NCBI GenBank assembly: GCA_012838395.1
Contig: DUPI01000033.1
Span: 1-5,720, forward strand
Source of the DNA: Mollicutes bacterium
GTDB lineage: Bacteria; Bacillota_I; Bacilli_A; RF39; UBA660
Length of the DNA stretch: 5,720 bases
Direction: 5' to 3'
The translations under genes were made by a program, and so were the position numbers. The notes beneath the pieces were generated by a model that searched no databases, was not told where the DNA came from, and saw only the letters and a program-made list of their open reading frames with translations. How positions within the stretch are numbered: the first letter of the stretch is position 1; each line of letters opens with the position of its first letter. This document shows, one piece after another, positions 4,498 through 5,720 of the stretch.

Positions 4498-5181
4498 ATG
4501 AAAATATTAGAAGTTCAAAATTTAGTTAAAACATATGGAAAGGGCAACACTTTAGTGCGTGCACTTGATGATGTTAGCTTTACAATTAACAAAGGAGAGT
4601 TTGTTGCTGTTATTGGTGCTAGTGGAAGTGGTAAATCTACCTTATTACACATCTTAGGTGGCGTGGATCGTCCAACTAGTGGGAAAGTTTTAGTTGGTGA
4701 ACAAGATGTTTATAAGTTAAACGAAAATGATTTAGCCATATTTCGCCGTCGTCAAGTGGGGCTAATATATCAATTTTATAATTTAATTCCTATTTTAAAT
4801 GTTACAGAAAATATTACCTTGCCAATTTTACTTGATGGTAAAAAAGTAGATACAGAATATTTAAATGAAATAGTTAATACCCTGGGACTACAAGATAGAG
4901 TTACTCATTTACCTAATGAACTAAGTGGTGGAGAGCAACAAAGAGTATCAATTGGAAGAGCATTAATGAATCGTCCTGATTTATTGTTGGCTGATGAACC
5001 AACTGGTAATTTAGATACGAAAAACAGTAAAGAAATTATTGAATTATTGAAATTATCAAATAAGTTATATAATCAAACGATTATTATGATTACTCATGAT
5101 CCTAATTTAGCTAAGGAAGCTGATCGGATTATTACGATTCAAGATGGTAAAATAATAAGTGATGAGGCAACTATTAAGTGA
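4498..5181 (+). CDS. ABC transporter ATPase, MacB/LolD/FtsE type
   Basis: A 227-residue cytosolic ATPase with a complete motif set: Walker A at 40-48 (GASGSGKST), Q-loop Gln92 in YQFYNLIP, signature LSGGE at 142-146 (followed by QQRVSIGRAL), Walker B with the catalytic Glu at 162-167 (LLLADE), then PTGNLD, and H-loop His200 in ITHD. The LSGGEQQR and ADEPTGNLD wording and the length are typical of the MacB/LolD/BceA group, which works with FtsX-type permeases rather than with exporter half-transporters. These systems drive lipoprotein release, peptide or drug efflux, or antimicrobial-peptide sensing. The start is fixed by AGGAGG (4488-4493). The permease gene overlaps its stop by four bases (GTGA). 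An operator-like dyad in the promoter suggests inducible expression. The substrate is unknown. Confidence 0.93.
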   Translation: MKILEVQNLVKTYGKGNTLVRALDDVSFTINKGEFVAVIGASGSGKSTLLHILGGVDRPTSGKVLVGEQDVYKLNENDLAIFRRRQVGLIYQFYNLIPILNVTENITLPILLDGKKVDTEYLNEIVNTLGLQDRVTHLPNELSGGEQQRVSIGRALMNRPDLLLADEPTGNLDTKNSKEIIELLKLSNKLYNQTIIMITHDPNLAKEADRIITIQDGKIISDEATIK

Positions 5182-5720
5182 ATCTTTTAAATAAATTAAC
5201 TATAAAACATTTAACCATGAATAAAAAAAGAACCTTAGTAACTATAATTGGGGTTGTTTTGTCTTGTGCTTTAATGGTTGGAATTGGTTTAATATTTGCT
5301 AGTGTTAGGGATTATAGTATTAAAAATGTTAAATTATATGAGGGTGATTATCACATTAAAATTAGTGGTATAACCTTAGACCAAATAAATAATATACAAG
5401 CAGAAAAAAACATTAGTAATGTGCAATATGAAACTTCATTAGGATTTGCCTTGTTAGAAAATAGTAAAAATGAATACAAACCATATTTATATATTAATGG
5501 GGTTAGTCAATCATTTCTTAATAACTTAAATCTAATTTCAGGACGGTTACCGGTTAACGATAACGAAATTGTAATTTCTAATCATATAAAAACTAATGCC
5601 GATGTTGAATATAATATAGGTGATGTTCTTGAACTTGATGTTGGCCATCGTTATTTTGAAGGTCATAAGTTTTTTGAAAATGGGGCCTTGCTAATTAGTG
5701 GTAAAGAAAATGAAAAGGAA
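5178..5720 (+). CDS. FtsX-like ABC permease, 5' part (cut by window end)
   Basis: An open frame of 181 codons that runs off the window. It starts at a GTG overlapping the ATPase stop in GTGA, which points to translational coupling. The N-terminus is basic (NLLNKLTIKHLTMNKKRT), followed by one membrane helix (about 19-43, TLVTIIGVVLSCALMVGIG...). A long extracytoplasmic region follows, of the MacB periplasmic-core type, with the family-like phrases ISGRLPVNDNEIVIS and YNIGDVLELDV. The remaining FtsX membrane segments must lie beyond 5720. An ATG 13 codons further in is possible, but it would drop the basic NLLNKLTIKHL segment common in Gram-positive members. With the ATPase it forms a transporter in which the permease couples ATP hydrolysis to movement of the outside domain. 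Substrate unknown; peptide export or defence is a guess. Confidence 0.88.
   Translation, partial: MNLLNKLTIKHLTMNKKRTLVTIIGVVLSCALMVGIGLIFASVRDYSIKNVKLYEGDYHIKISGITLDQINNIQAEKNISNVQYETSLGFALLENSKNEYKPYLYINGVSQSFLNNLNLISGRLPVNDNEIVISNHIKTNADVEYNIGDVLELDVGHRYFEGHKFFENGALLISGKENEKE

Overview
The window comes from a very AT-rich, compact genome of the low-GC Gram-positive type (Bacillota, possibly a Mollicutes-related or gut Bacilli lineage). This is inferred from base composition, strong AGGAGG-type ribosome binding sites, the rpsU-yqeY pair, FtsX-type ABC genes and intrinsic terminators with T-runs. Tryptophan is coded by TGG and TGA is used as a stop (bacteriocin peptide 1 and the ABC ATPase), so this is not a mycoplasma reading TGA as Trp. 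All supported genes are on the + strand.

Bases 1-860 are a small accessory locus. Two tiny genes (30-170 and 187-354) encode double-glycine-leader peptides that look like the two halves of a class IIb bacteriocin. A third small gene (342-506) overlaps the second and encodes a one-helix hydrophobic peptide, the likely immunity protein. Its C-terminus resembles the C-terminus of bacteriocin peptide 2 (L-G-x-x-x-G-T-x-I-R ... C). A hairpin terminator closes the set. Next comes a frame-open but N-terminally missing piece of an ABC exporter ATPase (484-852), with its signature motif destroyed. It may be the remains of the cluster's own peptidase/ABC exporter.

Bases 863-1668 hold a housekeeping unit: a consensus extended -10 promoter, rpsU (ribosomal protein S21), yqeY and a terminator.

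Bases 1677-4402 hold a three-gene sulfur/thiol unit behind a second extended -10 promoter with a very short leader. It contains a NifS/IscS-like cysteine desulfurase, an 89-residue cytosolic thioredoxin-like protein (WCPGC), and an exported thioredoxin domain fused to a CcdA/DsbD-like membrane electron carrier. The last two read as a relay moving reducing power from cytosol to cell surface. The unit ends in a long imperfect hairpin whose 3' arm carries a perfect Shine-Dalgarno sequence and the ATG of an 11-codon ORF.

Bases 4436-5720 begin an ABC transporter operon. A promoter has a 20-bp dyad operator filling its spacer. It is followed by a MacB/LolD-type ATPase and, overlapping it by four bases, an FtsX-type permease cut off by the window end. 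Such pairs commonly export or sense peptides and drugs. A link to the bacteriocin locus is possible but not shown.
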